Positions 37,073 to 45,737 of a DNA stretch of 64,000 bases are shown here, piece after piece; position 1 is the first letter of the stretch; each line of letters begins with the position of its first letter. Source of the DNA: Flavobacterium nitratireducens (GTDB lineage Bacteria; Bacteroidota; Bacteroidia; Flavobacteriales; Flavobacteriaceae). The notes beneath the pieces are model-generated. The model was not told the DNA's origin, did not search any database, and saw only the letters and a list, made by a program, of their open reading frames with translations. A program made the translations under genes and the position numbers. The stretch lies in assembly GCF_029625335.1 (NCBI RefSeq), contig NZ_CP121111.1, forward strand, positions 2,418,001 through 2,482,000, given 5' to 3'.

Positions 37073-38047
37073 ATGGAAGCGACAGTTACTACTGCAAATA
37101 ACGAAGAAACAACTTGGGGAGGCGGCAATGAGCCAATGGGAGCAAGTTATGGTAAAATGATGATGTGGTTCTTTATCATGTCTGATGCCTTGACTTTTTC
37201 TGGATTCTTAGCAGCTTACGGTTTTTCAAGATTTAAATTTATTGAAACTTGGCCATTGGCCGATGAAGTGTTTACTCACTTCCCATTTATGCACGGAGTA
37301 ACTGCTCCTATGTATTATGTGGCATTTATGACTTTTATTTTGATTTTTTCATCTGTAACAATGGTATTAGCTGTTGACGCAGGTCACCAAATGAAGAAAA
37401 ATAAAGTGATAATCTACATGTTTTTAACTATTATTGGTGGTTTGATTTTCGTTGGTTCTCAAGCCTGGGAGTGGAAAAACTTCATTAAAGGAGAGTACGG
37501 AGCTATTGAAACTAAAGGTGGAAGTATTTTACAATTTGTTAATAAAGAAGGAAAACAAATTGCTCTTGCTGATTTTGCTGTAAAATTACCTGAAGAAAGA
37601 GAGCAATTGTCAAGAAGTAAAGCAACTTGGTTTATGGAAGAGGCTACTTTGCCTACTTATTCAGTAGCTGAAGTTCAAGCTGGTTTCAAAGCACATCCGG
37701 ATGTGTTAATAAGAACCGAAGTAATCAAAGACAAGCAAAAAACAATCCTTTCAAGAGCAGAGTCTGAAGCTAGATTAAAAGATGCTGCTTATGTTGTAGA
37801 AGGAGCTAACTTGGTAAGAAATGAGTACGGAAGTAAATTATTTGCTGATTTCTTTTTCTTTATTACAGGTTTCCACGGATTCCACGTATTTTCTGGAGTT
37901 ATTATTAATATTATCATTTTCTTCAATGTGTTACTAGGAACATACGAGAAAAGAAAAAGTTATGAAATGGTAGAAAAAGTTGGATTGTACTGGCACTTTG
38001 TAGACTTAGTGTGGGTATTTGTATTTACAGTTTTCTATCTAGTTTAA
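37073..38047 (+). CDS. Cytochrome c oxidase subunit III, long form with an extramembrane insertion
   Basis: This 324-residue protein has the subunit III helices at both ends. The N-terminal part has GKMMMWFFIMSDALTFSGFL and the C-terminal part has FFFFITGFHGFHVFSG and GLYWHFVDLVWVFVFTVFYL. Between helices, residues about 145-255 form a hydrophilic insertion rich in Lys and Glu (EERE, RSKATWFMEEAT, KDKQKTILSRAESEARLKD), not found in standard subunit III. It follows the short form by 42 bp and precedes subunit IV. The insertion could contact cytochrome c or another complex; that is inference only. Confidence 0.92.
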   Translation: MEATVTTANNEETTWGGGNEPMGASYGKMMMWFFIMSDALTFSGFLAAYGFSRFKFIETWPLADEVFTHFPFMHGVTAPMYYVAFMTFILIFSSVTMVLAVDAGHQMKKNKVIIYMFLTIIGGLIFVGSQAWEWKNFIKGEYGAIETKGGSILQFVNKEGKQIALADFAVKLPEEREQLSRSKATWFMEEATLPTYSVAEVQAGFKAHPDVLIRTEVIKDKQKTILSRAESEARLKDAAYVVEGANLVRNEYGSKLFADFFFFITGFHGFHVFSGVIINIIIFFNVLLGTYEKRKSYEMVEKVGLYWHFVDLVWVFVFTVFYLV

Positions 38048-38066
38048 TTTTTTAAAGTTTTATATT

Positions 38067-38417
38067 ATGGCACATGCACATGAATCAAATGCAGGTAGAA
38101 TCTGGAAAGTATTTGCAATTTTATCAGTAGTTACAATTATAGAGGTAATATTAGGGATTTACAAACCAGATGCTTTACACCGAGGGTATTTACTTGGTAT
38201 GAGTTTGTTAAATTGGATATTTTATGCACTTACAATTTTTAAGGCATATTATATTGTTTGGGCATTTATGCACATAGAAGGTGAAAAATCTAGTCTTAAA
38301 TGGTCTATCGTTTTACCTATTGTTTTTCTTGTCTTATACTTACTTTTCATTCTGTTGACTGAAGGGGATTATATTTATGGGGTTTTTAAAGATTCAACTA
38401 TTAAATGGAATTTTTAA
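38067..38417 (+). CDS. Cytochrome c oxidase subunit IV (prokaryotic caa3-type)
   Basis: This 116-residue protein has three membrane segments, starts with MAHAHESNAGRIWKVFAILS and contains YYIVWAFMHIEGEKSSLKWS, typical of the small prokaryotic subunit IV. It is the last gene of the oxidase subunit operon; a strong terminator follows 15 bp after its stop. Confidence 0.88.
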   Translation: MAHAHESNAGRIWKVFAILSVVTIIEVILGIYKPDALHRGYLLGMSLLNWIFYALTIFKAYYIVWAFMHIEGEKSSLKWSIVLPIVFLVLYLLFILLTEGDYIYGVFKDSTIKWNF

Positions 38418-38432
38418 CACTATATTAATTCA

Positions 38433-38464
38433 AAAAAAGGGCACGCTATTGCGTGCCTTTTTTT
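38433..38464 (+). terminator. Rho-independent terminator after subunit IV
   Basis: A 7-bp GC-rich stem GGCACGC/GCGTGCC (38440-38446 and 38451-38457) has a TATT loop, an A tract before it and a T7 tract after it. Confidence 0.92.
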
Positions 38465-38471
38465 ATTTTTG
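38464..38471 (+). promoter_or_regulatory. Candidate -7 box of the Sco-like operon, abutting the terminator
   Basis: TATTTTTG fits TAnnTTTG and begins at the end of the T tract of the preceding terminator, 25 bases before the Sco-like ATG. No TTG lies at the ideal upstream distance, so the call rests on the single box. Confidence 0.4.
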
Positions 38472-38495
38472 CACTTAATAAATGTACTTCCCCAG

Positions 38496-39137
38496 ATGAA
38501 AAAAAATATAGTTCTTTTTGTTCTTTTTATCCTACCTATTGTTGCCTATTTGTTTTTTGCCTCTGGTGTAAATAGTTTTATAAAACTTCCAATAATTACT
38601 CCTAAAATTGCCGATATAGGGAATTGGACTTCTTTAAATGGTGAAAAGGTTACTTTAGATAAAAAAATTACCATTTTAGGGTTTTCGGGTACACAGCTAT
38701 TAAAAAATCGAGGAAATCTTTTTAATCTAAACGAAAAAATCTATCAACGTTATCATGGATTTAAAGATTTGCAATTTGTTATGATTTGTCCTCTTGGGAC
38801 AGAAAAGGATGTTAAAAGTATTATGGATGCTTTTGATGATTTTACGGATGTTTCACATTGGTATTTTGTTTTTACTACGCCAGATGAAATTAAAAGCTAT
38901 TATAATCAATTGCATTTAGTTAATAAGTTAGATGCTAATTACGGTACTTCTAATGTTTTTATCATTGATAAAGAGCGAAATTTAAGAGGGCGAAAAGATA
39001 AGAAAGAATATAAAGAAGGTTATGACACTTTTCATCCTTCGGAATTAAGTAATGAAATGCTAGATGATTTTAAAATCATTTTGTATGAATACCGTGCCGC
39101 TCTTAAAAAAAATAATAATGCTACTAAGCAATTGTAA
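38496..39137 (+). CDS. Sco/thioredoxin-fold-like membrane-anchored protein lacking the CxxxC motif
   Basis: This protein of 213 residues starts at the ATG of MKKNIVLFVLFILPIVAYLF, which gives a membrane anchor. The remainder follows the Sco/AhpC thioredoxin-like layout: IADIGNWTSLNGEKVTLDKKITILGFSG, then GLQFV-type strands, DKERNLRGRKDKKE and a C-terminal helix. The position where Sco proteins have CPxxCP reads GFSGTQLLKNRG, so both copper-binding cysteines are absent. It lies 11 bp before a canonical Sco gene and may have a structural or chaperone role in oxidase assembly. Family placement is moderate because sequence similarity is low. Confidence 0.65.
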   Translation: MKKNIVLFVLFILPIVAYLFFASGVNSFIKLPIITPKIADIGNWTSLNGEKVTLDKKITILGFSGTQLLKNRGNLFNLNEKIYQRYHGFKDLQFVMICPLGTEKDVKSIMDAFDDFTDVSHWYFVFTTPDEIKSYYNQLHLVNKLDANYGTSNVFIIDKERNLRGRKDKKEYKEGYDTFHPSELSNEMLDDFKIILYEYRAALKKNNNATKQL

Positions 39138-39148
39138 ATAGTTTAGTT

Positions 39149-39835
39149 ATGATTAAAAATAAATCCTTTATTGGAATTGCCTTTATTATCCTGATTTTTG
39201 GAATTTATGCCGTTCCAAAAATTGTTTCCAGAATTCAAAATAGCGATGTTGTAAAAGGCGATCGTTTGGATAAAGTTTCTTCATCTTCTAGTGCTGAAGA
39301 TGCTTTAGTTAAAATAGGACCAGCTCCTAAATTTGAACTAACGAATCAAAATGGAGAAAAAATTACAAACGACACTTACAAAGGCAAAGTATATGTTTTA
39401 GAATTTTTCTTTACGACTTGTCCGTCTATTTGTCCAAAAATGAATCAAAGTATGTTGATTATTGAAAAGAAATTTTTTGGTAATCCTAATTTTGGAATTG
39501 TTTCAATAACCATTGACCCTGTACATGATACTCCCGCAGTCTTAAAATCCCATGCAGTGTTGTTAGGTGTTAAATCATCTAATTGGAATTTTTTAACAGG
39601 TGACAGGCAAACTATTTTTGATTTGGCTAATAAAGGTTATAATTTATATGCTGGAGAAAATAGTAAAGTAAACGGTGGATTTGAGCATTCTGGAATGTTT
39701 GCTCTAATTGATAAAAACGGAAACATTCGTTGTAGAAAAGATGAGTTTGGTAATCCTATTTTATATTACGATGGGTTAGAAAAAGCGGGCGTTAGAGATA
39801 TACAACAAGATATAAGTATTTTATTAGCAGAATAG
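39149..39835 (+). CDS. SCO1/SenC-family copper chaperone for cytochrome oxidase
   Basis: This 228-residue protein has one N-terminal membrane anchor (residues 5-24) and a periplasmic thioredoxin-like domain. It has the copper-binding TTCPSICPKMN (CxxxC), the conserved ITIDPVHDTPAVLKSHA and the third ligand His in NGGFEHSGMFALID. Sco proteins deliver copper to the CuA site of subunit II. The gene is 11 bp downstream of the Cys-less paralogue and 3 bp upstream of a DUF420 gene, so they form one operon. Confidence 0.94.
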   Translation: MIKNKSFIGIAFIILIFGIYAVPKIVSRIQNSDVVKGDRLDKVSSSSSAEDALVKIGPAPKFELTNQNGEKITNDTYKGKVYVLEFFFTTCPSICPKMNQSMLIIEKKFFGNPNFGIVSITIDPVHDTPAVLKSHAVLLGVKSSNWNFLTGDRQTIFDLANKGYNLYAGENSKVNGGFEHSGMFALIDKNGNIRCRKDEFGNPILYYDGLEKAGVRDIQQDISILLAE

Positions 39836-39838
39836 ATC

Positions 39839-40378
39839 ATGGAAAAACAAAATTTAGAAACAAAATATAATAAGTGGATTGTAGTTTTATCTGTTGCTAT
39901 TCCTTTGGTAGTAGCATTACTTTTTGGAGTTAATTTACGTAAACTAGGTTATGATGTTGAGCCTCTTTCTTTTTTACCTCCTATCTACGCAACTATTAAT
40001 GGTATCACAGCTGTTTTGTTAGTGTTGGCAGTAGTAGCGATTAAAAAGGGAAAAGTAACACTTCACGAAAATCTTATGAAAACGGCTATTGCTTGTTCGG
40101 TAGCTTTTTTAGGGATGTATGTGGCATATCATATGACTTCAGATTCTACTAAATTTGGTGGTGAAGGTGCCATTAAGTATGTCTATTATTTTATTCTTAT
40201 TACACACATCATTCTTTCGGTAATAATTATTCCTTTAGTATTGATTACCTATGTTAGAGCTTTGGCACAAGTATTTGATAAGCACAAAAAAATAGCAAAA
40301 ATTACATTTCCAATTTGGTTATATGTGGCTGTAACAGGTGTGATTGTTTATTTAATGATTGCTCCTTATTATGTGTAA
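39839..40378 (+). CDS. DUF420 membrane protein (cytochrome oxidase-associated)
   Basis: This 179-residue protein has five hydrophobic segments. Conserved parts include SFLPPIYATINGITAVLLVL, KVTLHENLMKTAIACSV and YYFILITHIILSVIIIPLVL with spaced His residues, typical of DUF420. Family members cluster with Sco and oxidase genes and are thought to help assembly, but the activity is unknown. It starts 3 bp after the Sco gene. Confidence 0.9.
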   Translation: MEKQNLETKYNKWIVVLSVAIPLVVALLFGVNLRKLGYDVEPLSFLPPIYATINGITAVLLVLAVVAIKKGKVTLHENLMKTAIACSVAFLGMYVAYHMTSDSTKFGGEGAIKYVYYFILITHIILSVIIIPLVLITYVRALAQVFDKHKKIAKITFPIWLYVAVTGVIVYLMIAPYYV

Positions 40379-40427
40379 AGAAATACAAAATCTCAATTTT
40401 AAAATTCCAAATTCCAAGACTAAGAAG

Positions 40428-40640
40428 ATGTTTTTTGGAATTTGTTTTTTGTTTTTTGGAATTTCAACTTATGCACAATGCGCCATGTGTCGTGCGGCAT
40501 TAAATAATGATGCGAATGTAGAACAAGCTAAAGCAGTCAATGACGGTATCGTTTTTTTGATGGCTGTTCCTTATCTATTGGTTGCTATTGTGGGTTATTT
40601 TATTTATAAAATGAGAAAATCCAAAACAAAAGTAGATTAG
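40428..40640 (+). CDS. Small membrane protein with CAMCR motif
   Basis: This protein of about 70 residues was given the ATG at 40428, so that a signal peptide (MFFGICFLFFGISTYAQ) begins the protein. An upstream in-frame start at 40359 would overlap the DUF420 gene and add a charged, non-signal extension. The mature part begins CAMCRAALNNDANVEQAKAV and has one membrane helix (IVFLMAVPYLLVAIVGYFIY) with a basic tail. The two cysteines just after cleavage could bind metal or heme. It is the last gene of the Sco operon; its role is unknown. Confidence 0.75.
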   Translation: MFFGICFLFFGISTYAQCAMCRAALNNDANVEQAKAVNDGIVFLMAVPYLLVAIVGYFIYKMRKSKTKVD

Positions 40641-40648
40641 TGATTAGT

Positions 40649-42055
40649 TTATTCTAAGCCATCTACTGTGATGTTGATTTCGCCATTTACTTTTATGAAG
40701 GCAATAATTGCGTTTTGACTTAATTCAATTTTCTGGAATTGAATATCGTCCATTTTTCCATTTACAAAAACTCCAGTCATAGGTGAATAATTGTTTAGGT
40801 AATTCAGCGTTGTTTTTTTGCCTTCCTCCAGGTTAGGTTTTATGGAATAACGGCAATTTTGTTGGATTTTTTTCAAAATTAAACCTTGTGCCAGCCAGTT
40901 AGCAGTGCGTAATAATTTGTTTTTGGTGTCCAATACATAATCTAACTCGTCAAAATAAATTTCTTTTTTCTCTGCATTGTATTTTGGAAATCCTGCTAAA
41001 TAGATGGTTCCGTTTAAAGAACCTGTTAAATCAAGACCAATGACCATTTTGCCACTTTTGTGCCAAATATTGACATCCTGTACTGTTACTTTTTTAGAGC
41101 CAGATGTAAATTCTTGACCAGCAAAATTCTTCTTCATAATTCTGGATGCGTCCTGATAACTGGAAACCGCTACAATATTGGCATTTACGTGACTTGGAAT
41201 TTTGTTTACTATCTTTAAAGCTATTTTGTTAGCGTCAAATTTAGTTTCGGGTACCTGCCCGATAATGGTTTCCATATTGCATTTTATTCCCATTTGAAGT
41301 AAGAAGGAATCGTTTTTTAAATGTGAGCTTGTCGTGTATATTTCTTGAGGGACAATTCGTAACCAGCTTTCATAAGCTTCATTCATTTGAAATGGCGTGC
41401 AAATTTTTTCTAAGACAGCAAATACATTCGGTTTAAAATTGGTTGCTTTTTCGATAGCTTCGTCAATTTTTTTCTGAATTTTAGCTTTGAATAATTTTAT
41501 GGAAGGATTGATTAAATAAGTAACAGGCATGTTTTTACCAAAAACGGTCATCGTAGGACTTTCGTTCCAATCTAATCCAATTAGTTCTGTTTCGGTTTTA
41601 AGTCTCCAGTTGTTTAAATTTACTTTACTATTTAGGGTTACAATTCCATTTAGATGAAATTCTTTGGTGTTATAGAGATTTAGGCCCATTGTTTTGGTGC
41701 CAATTCGATATTTTATGGTCGCTTTTAAAGGGAGGATGGTTGTGATTTTTTCAGCATTGGTTTCTTTGCTGTTTTTTATAGTGATAGGTGCTAATTTCCA
41801 TATCTTCATTTCAATGTCATCATCTTCGATGTCATTGTCTTCGTAAATCAAACCATTTAAATAACTATTGGTTTTATTTTCAATGTCTTTAAGCTTTACA
41901 TTGATAGGTAAGCTAATAAAAGAAGGGACATTTTGATATATAATTGGGCTGGCATCGTCTGGTTCTGGTTTTAAAGTGGCCAGTTTGTGCGATGTAGAAC
42001 AGCTTAGTAGACATAGAAAAGCGAAAGTTAGTAAAGAGAGGGCTATTTTTTTCAT
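40649..42055 (-). CDS. DUF4403 family lipoprotein
   Basis: This 468-residue lipoprotein has the signal MKKIALSLLTFAFLCLLSC. The mature part is beta- and helix-rich with blocks such as SFISLPINVKLKDIENKTNS, PVTYLINPSIKLFKAKIQKK and VNIWHKSGKMVIGLDLTGSL, as in DUF4403. These proteins show a repeated lipid-binding (SMP/BPI-like) type of fold by prediction, but their function is not established. It converges with the Sco operon (8 bp between stop codons) and is divergent from the TolC gene. Confidence 0.85.
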   Translation of the reverse strand: MKKIALSLLTFAFLCLLSCSTSHKLATLKPEPDDASPIIYQNVPSFISLPINVKLKDIENKTNSYLNGLIYEDNDIEDDDIEMKIWKLAPITIKNSKETNAEKITTILPLKATIKYRIGTKTMGLNLYNTKEFHLNGIVTLNSKVNLNNWRLKTETELIGLDWNESPTMTVFGKNMPVTYLINPSIKLFKAKIQKKIDEAIEKATNFKPNVFAVLEKICTPFQMNEAYESWLRIVPQEIYTTSSHLKNDSFLLQMGIKCNMETIIGQVPETKFDANKIALKIVNKIPSHVNANIVAVSSYQDASRIMKKNFAGQEFTSGSKKVTVQDVNIWHKSGKMVIGLDLTGSLNGTIYLAGFPKYNAEKKEIYFDELDYVLDTKNKLLRTANWLAQGLILKKIQQNCRYSIKPNLEEGKKTTLNYLNNYSPMTGVFVNGKMDDIQFQKIELSQNAIIAFIKVNGEINITVDGLE

Positions 42056-42192
42056 TTAGGTTTATTTGATAGTGTAAATTTAGGAAAAGCATTGAATTTT
42101 TATATTTGAAAATGTAAATGTTAAATTATGCATATACTTTTTTTAAGATATAAATGTTTGTTACTATGTGAGATTTCTAACTATAAAAAAGC

Positions 42193-42200
42193 TATTTTTG
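42193..42200 (+). promoter_or_regulatory. Candidate -7 box of the tolC-like/hlyD-like operon
   Basis: TATTTTTG matches TAnnTTTG and lies 33 bases before the TolC-like ATG. No TTG is found at the standard spacing. Confidence 0.35.
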
Positions 42201-42232
42201 TGTAGTAACTTTACTTCATTTATTCGATTGAT

Positions 42233-43606
42233 ATGAATCTAGCCAAATATGGTAGTTTGCTACTTTTGTTTTTTCTTAGTTTTTACTCCAACGGACAAAT
42301 AAAAAAATGGTCATTAGAAGAGTGCGTAAAATATGCTCTTGATCATAATATATCCATTCGTCAATCGGAGTTGGATACTCAAAATGCAGTAATTGATAAA
42401 AAAGACGCTTTTGGTAATTTTTTGCCTTCCATTTCGGCCTCAGCTTCTCATTCTTGGAATATTGGTTTGAATCAAGATATTACTACTGGACTTTTAAAAA
42501 ATCAAACAACTCAATTTACTTCAGCTGGAGCTAATATTGGGATTGATATTTATAAAGGTTTACAAAATTTGAACACCTTAAGAAGAACTACACTTTCGGT
42601 TTTGGCTTCTAAATATCAGCTGCAAAAAATGAAAGAAGATATCGCTTTGAATGTGGCTAATGCATTTTTACAAGTTTTATTTAATAAGGAAAATTTAAAA
42701 GTTCAAAATGAGCAATTGGTTATCGATAAAAAACAATTGAATAGAACGGAAGAATTAGTCAATGCGGGTAATTTGCCTAAAGGTGATTTGTTGGATGTTA
42801 AAGCGACCATAGCTTCGGATAATCAAAAAGTAATTGCTGCCGAAAATGCTTTGTTGATTGCTAAATTAAGTCTTGCTCAGTTGTTACAATTAGACAGTTT
42901 TGAAAACTTTGATGTAGATGACGCCAGTACTTTTCAAATGGATCAAAATATATTGGGGCAAACACCAACATCTATCTATGAGAAAGCAAAACTAGAACGC
43001 GTGGAATTAAAAATTGCGCAGACTAATCTAGAAATTGCACAAAAAAATGTTCTGATTGCTAAAGGTGCTTACCAGCCTACTTTGAGAGGCTTTTATAATT
43101 TTAATAGTCGTGTTTCTTATGCCGATGTTGCTTTAAGAGATCCTACTACTGGTGCGGTTATTGGAACGCAAGCGCCACCTAAGTTTTTTGATCAGTTTAG
43201 TGATAATAAAGGACAGTCCTTTGGTGCTCAATTGAATATTCCCATTTTTAGTGGTTTTGCTGTGCGAAATAATGTAGAACGTTCCAAAGTGAATTTTGAG
43301 AAATCAAAAATTGCTTTAGAACAACAGGAATTGGATTTACAACGCAACGTATATACGGCTTTTACCGATGCTAGAGGAGCTTTGAAAGCTTATGAATCGG
43401 CAATTGAAGCTTTGGATGCTAGAACACAATCTTACAATTATTCGAAAGATAAATTTGAAGTTGGTTTAATGAATGCGTTCGAATTGAGTCAGTCGCAAAC
43501 CTTACTTTCTACAGCACAATCAGAAGTATTGAGAACCAAATACGATTATATTTTTAAAACAAAAATATTGGAATTCTATTTTGGAATTCCTATCATAAAA
43601 AATTAA
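42233..43606 (+). CDS. TolC-family outer-membrane efflux protein
   Basis: This 457-residue protein has a signal peptide (ending YSNGQ). It has the typical N-terminal WSLEECVKYALDHNISIRQSE and long coiled-coil helices in two repeats, such as NVANAFLQVLFNKENLKVQN and NVYTAFTDARGALKAYESAI. It forms the outer-membrane tunnel of a tripartite exporter. The periplasmic adaptor gene follows 6 bp later. No inner-membrane ABC or RND component is present next to them. Confidence 0.95.
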   Translation: MNLAKYGSLLLLFFLSFYSNGQIKKWSLEECVKYALDHNISIRQSELDTQNAVIDKKDAFGNFLPSISASASHSWNIGLNQDITTGLLKNQTTQFTSAGANIGIDIYKGLQNLNTLRRTTLSVLASKYQLQKMKEDIALNVANAFLQVLFNKENLKVQNEQLVIDKKQLNRTEELVNAGNLPKGDLLDVKATIASDNQKVIAAENALLIAKLSLAQLLQLDSFENFDVDDASTFQMDQNILGQTPTSIYEKAKLERVELKIAQTNLEIAQKNVLIAKGAYQPTLRGFYNFNSRVSYADVALRDPTTGAVIGTQAPPKFFDQFSDNKGQSFGAQLNIPIFSGFAVRNNVERSKVNFEKSKIALEQQELDLQRNVYTAFTDARGALKAYESAIEALDARTQSYNYSKDKFEVGLMNAFELSQSQTLLSTAQSEVLRTKYDYIFKTKILEFYFGIPIIKN

Positions 43607-43612
43607 AACCTT

Positions 43613-44909
43613 ATGTCAAAAAAGAATATTTATATCCTAATTGCTGTTTTTGTTGTTGTAATAGGAGTGTTGCTTTACTTAGGTAAAAAAGGGATTCTAG
43701 GTAATAAAACGGATGCAAAAGAAATTGAAATAGCCAAAATAGTTCCAATGACTATTGTGGAAACGGTTTCGGCGACTGGAAAAATCCAACCTGAAATTGA
43801 AGTTAAGATAGCTTCGATGGTTTCAGGAGAAATTATTGCTTTGCCAGTCAAAGAAGGTCAGGTTGTTAAAAAAGGCGACTTGCTAGTAAAAATCAATCCT
43901 GATTTGTATTTGTCAAGCTTGAATAGAACAGTGGCAGGATTATCGGGGTCAAAAGCAGGCTTAACCCAAAGTGAAGCACAGTTCAAAGAAACAAAATCAA
44001 GTTATGAACGAAATAAGGTTTTGTTTGAAAAAGGTATAATTTCCAAATCAGATTGGGATAAATCGGTTGCTTCGTTTGAGGTAGCTAAAGCGACGACGTC
44101 AATCTGCTTATTATAGTGTTCAGAGTGCTTCTGCTTCGGTTAATGAAGCAAAAGATAATTTGGGAAGAACCTCTATTTATGCTCCTGCCGATGGTACTAT
44201 TTCGGTATTAAATGTTGAGTTGGGCGAGAGAGTATTGGGTACACAGCAAATGGCTGGAACCGAATTGATGCGTGTAGCCAATTTGAACAATATGGAAGTG
44301 GAAGTAGATGTCAACGAAAATGATATTGTCAAAATTAAAGAAGGTGACTTGGCTGATGTAGAAGTAGATGCTTATTTGAAGAAGAAATTCAAAGGAGTAG
44401 TAACCAGTATTTCTAATTCGGCTAGTTCTACCTTAACAGCTGATCAAGTAACTAATTTTAAAGTAAAGGTTCGAATAGTAAAAGAATCTTATCAGGATTT
44501 ATTAGTGGGTAAACCAGCAACCTATTCTCCATTTAGACCAGGAATGACAGCCACAGTTGATATTATTACAAAAACAAAAAGAAATGTTTTGGCTGTGCCT
44601 ATTAGTGCAGTTGTAGTTAAATCAGATACGACAGCAGTTTCTATCTCGGATAAAAAAATACCCGATCCGAAAGAAGATAAAAATGTAGTTCCTAAAAATG
44701 AGAAAAAATTAGAATGTGTTTTCTTAAAAGTAGGCGACAAAGCTAAAATTAAAATTATAAAAACAGGTATTCAAGATGATACTAATATTGAGGTTTTAAG
44801 TGGTGTTAAAAATGGAGATGTAGTGATTACTGGGCCTTATACAACAGTGAGTAAAGAGTTGAATTCTGGTGATATGGTAAAACTCAAATCCAAAGAATCG
44901 GAGAAATAA
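43613..44909 (+). CDS. HlyD/MacA-like periplasmic adaptor protein, frameshifted in this sequence
   Basis: Two frames together give a membrane-fusion protein of about 431 residues. The first part has an N-terminal anchor (IYILIAVFVVVIGVLLYLG), then ETVSATGKIQPEIEVKIASM, the lipoyl half VKEGQVVKKGDLLVKINPD and the first helical hairpin. The second part continues QSAYYSVQSASASVNEAKDN, then GRTSIYAPADGTISVLNVE and the beta-barrel and membrane-proximal domains. The shift lies at about 44097-44100. Removing one base, or adding two, joins AKATT to QSAYYS. Unlike the other shifts this is not in a homopolymer run. It partners the TolC protein encoded 6 bp upstream; the tsaB gene follows. Confidence 0.85.
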
Positions 44910-44973
44910 ATTTCAAGATTATCACCGCTTTTTTTGATTTTTTTCTGAATTTTGTCAAATAAAACAAATACCA

Positions 44974-45642
44974 TTGAACTATATACTTAACATAGAAACA
45001 GCAACTAAACAATGTTCGGTTTCAATTGCTAAAGAAGGAAAAACAATTGTTTGCAATGAAATTGCCGAAGAAGGGTATTCTCATGCCGAGCGTTTGCATG
45101 TATTTATTGAAGATTGTGTAAAAGAAGCCGGAATTAGTTATAAAGACTTAGCTGCTATTGCCGTTAGTCAAGGACCAGGTTCTTATACAGGACTTCGAAT
45201 AGGAGTTTCGGCAGCAAAAGGATTGTGTTTTGCGCTAGGAATTCCGTTGATTGCTGTGGATACTTTACAGGCTTTAGCAGCTCAGGCAAGCGTTGCTAGT
45301 GGTTTAATTGTTCCCATGCTGGATGCTCGAAGAATGGAAGTGTATAGTGCTGTTTTTTCAGCCGGTTTAGAGTCTAAAAGAGCAATTCAGGCTGAGATAA
45401 TTACTGAAGATTCTTTTCGGGAATTTGATGAAACCTTATGTTTTGTAGGTGATTGTGCAGCAAAATGCAAAACGGTTTTAACCAAATCTAATTTTGTGTT
45501 TTTAGAAGATGTAGTCTATCCTTCTGCAAAGGAAATGAGCGCTTTTAGCTATGAAAAATACTTAAATGAAGACTTTGCAGATGTAGCTTATTTTGAGCCT
45601 TATTATCTGAAAGATTTTATGATGACAACTTCGAAGAAATAG
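44974..45642 (+). CDS. tsaB: tRNA threonylcarbamoyladenosine biosynthesis protein TsaB
   Basis: This 222-residue ASKHA-fold protein partners TsaD in making t6A37 of tRNA. The N-terminal LNIETATKQCSVSIAKEGK and the block AVSQGPGSYTGLRIGVSAAK are diagnostic. The start is TTG 44974, because no ATG fits upstream and the family begins right before YILNIETAT. The 64-bp gap from the adaptor gene has no terminator, so it may be co-transcribed. A long bidirectional terminator follows. Confidence 0.93.
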   Translation: MNYILNIETATKQCSVSIAKEGKTIVCNEIAEEGYSHAERLHVFIEDCVKEAGISYKDLAAIAVSQGPGSYTGLRIGVSAAKGLCFALGIPLIAVDTLQALAAQASVASGLIVPMLDARRMEVYSAVFSAGLESKRAIQAEIITEDSFREFDETLCFVGDCAAKCKTVLTKSNFVFLEDVVYPSAKEMSAFSYEKYLNEDFADVAYFEPYYLKDFMMTTSKK

Positions 45643-45675
45643 TAAAACTAAATGTTGTGTTTACATTTAAGAATC

Positions 45676-45723
45676 ATAAAGACAAAAAAAGCGTTTCAAT
45701 CGAAACGCTTTTTTTGTCTTTAT
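45676..45723. terminator. Bidirectional terminator between tsaB and the Nfu gene
   Basis: A perfect 22-bp inverted repeat with a 4-nt loop has the GC core GCGTTTC/GAAACGC (45691-45697, 45702-45708) flanked by A7 on the left and T7 on the right. It therefore serves both converging genes. Confidence 0.93.
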
Positions 45724-45737
45724 AAGTTGAGTTTGTT

